Origin: Bugula neritina
Lineage: Eukaryota; Bryozoa; Gymnolaemata; Cheilostomatida; Bugulidae
DNA: 22,500 nt
Direction of reading: 5' to 3'
Assembly: GCA_964035545.1 (NCBI GenBank)
Contig: OZ037765.1
Span: 810,001 to 832,500, forward strand
A program made the position numbers and the translations under genes. This document shows positions 22,282-22,500 of this stretch, one piece after another. Positions within the stretch are counted from its first letter, which is position 1, and the number at the start of each line of letters is the position of its first letter. Under the pieces are notes generated by a model, which saw only the letters and a program-made list of their open reading frames with translations, did not search any database and was not told where the DNA came from.

Positions 22282-22500
22282 CTAAAATATATAATATAAT
22301 ACAGAAATTTTTGTGAAGGCTCAATTTCATATAACTATATAAATCTCTCTTTGAAATTCATATAAATCAAGAATGATGCTTTGCTACAAATTCACAATGC
22401 AGAAGACCAACTATGGCTACAACATTTCTGGGAGGACCATACTTTTTGAAAAAAATTTTTGAGTGATTTCCTGTCAACGGTAACAAACGCCTAATTGGTA
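22282..22500 (-). other. Gene 1 intron upstream of exon A
   Basis: No exon C or signal-peptide match is seen in these bases, so the 5' exons of gene 1 lie beyond the window. Confidence 0.6.

Overview
The window looks like AT-rich nuclear DNA of an invertebrate animal. It has spliced genes on the minus strand, GT-AG introns of about 0.1 to 2.4 kb, AATAAA signals after stop codons, long (AT)n and (CA)n microsatellites and several transposon-like insertions. Secreted immunoglobulin-like (Ig) proteins with signal peptides point to a metazoan. The compact Ig-only architecture would suit a sponge or another early-branching invertebrate, but the species cannot be fixed from the sequence.

All the genes I can support are on the minus strand. 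They form one head-to-tail family, numbered here in transcription order from right to left. Gene 1 (from beyond 22500 to 18271, 5' end missing) is a long form: Ig pair, Thr-rich stalk of small exons, second Ig pair, C-terminal GPI-type tail. Genes 2 (17649-14146, predicted 233 aa) and 3 (12770-10335, predicted 231 aa) are complete six-exon short forms: signal peptide, two Ig domains, GPI-type tail. Gene 4 (9492 to beyond position 1, 3' end missing) has a signal peptide and two Ig-pair units made by an internal duplication of about 3.5-3.8 kb. It then runs into a stalk region resembling that of gene 1.

Each Ig-pair unit is built from the same exons. Exon C (111 nt) and exon A (177-180 nt) together make Ig1. 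Exon B (225-234 nt) makes most of Ig2. A last G-strand segment lies either on a 54-nt exon or on the GPI exon. Every internal exon from C onward is phase 1-1, so units can be duplicated or skipped without a frameshift.

The most unusual structure is a 31-bp tandem repeat found at two places (about 118-270 and 19390-19500). Each copy reproduces the end of a stalk exon plus a splice donor, and the donor core is itself a palindrome. Other notable items are a 306-bp perfect palindrome, a 52-bp perfect palindrome next to a dispersed repeat, a TA-flanked element with inverted ends, a TTAA-flanked element and an LTR-like insertion. The last three differ between the two copies of the gene 4 duplication. 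Function is inference: a polymorphic-looking array of GPI-anchored Ig proteins would suit cell recognition, adhesion or immune-type roles, but nothing here proves it.
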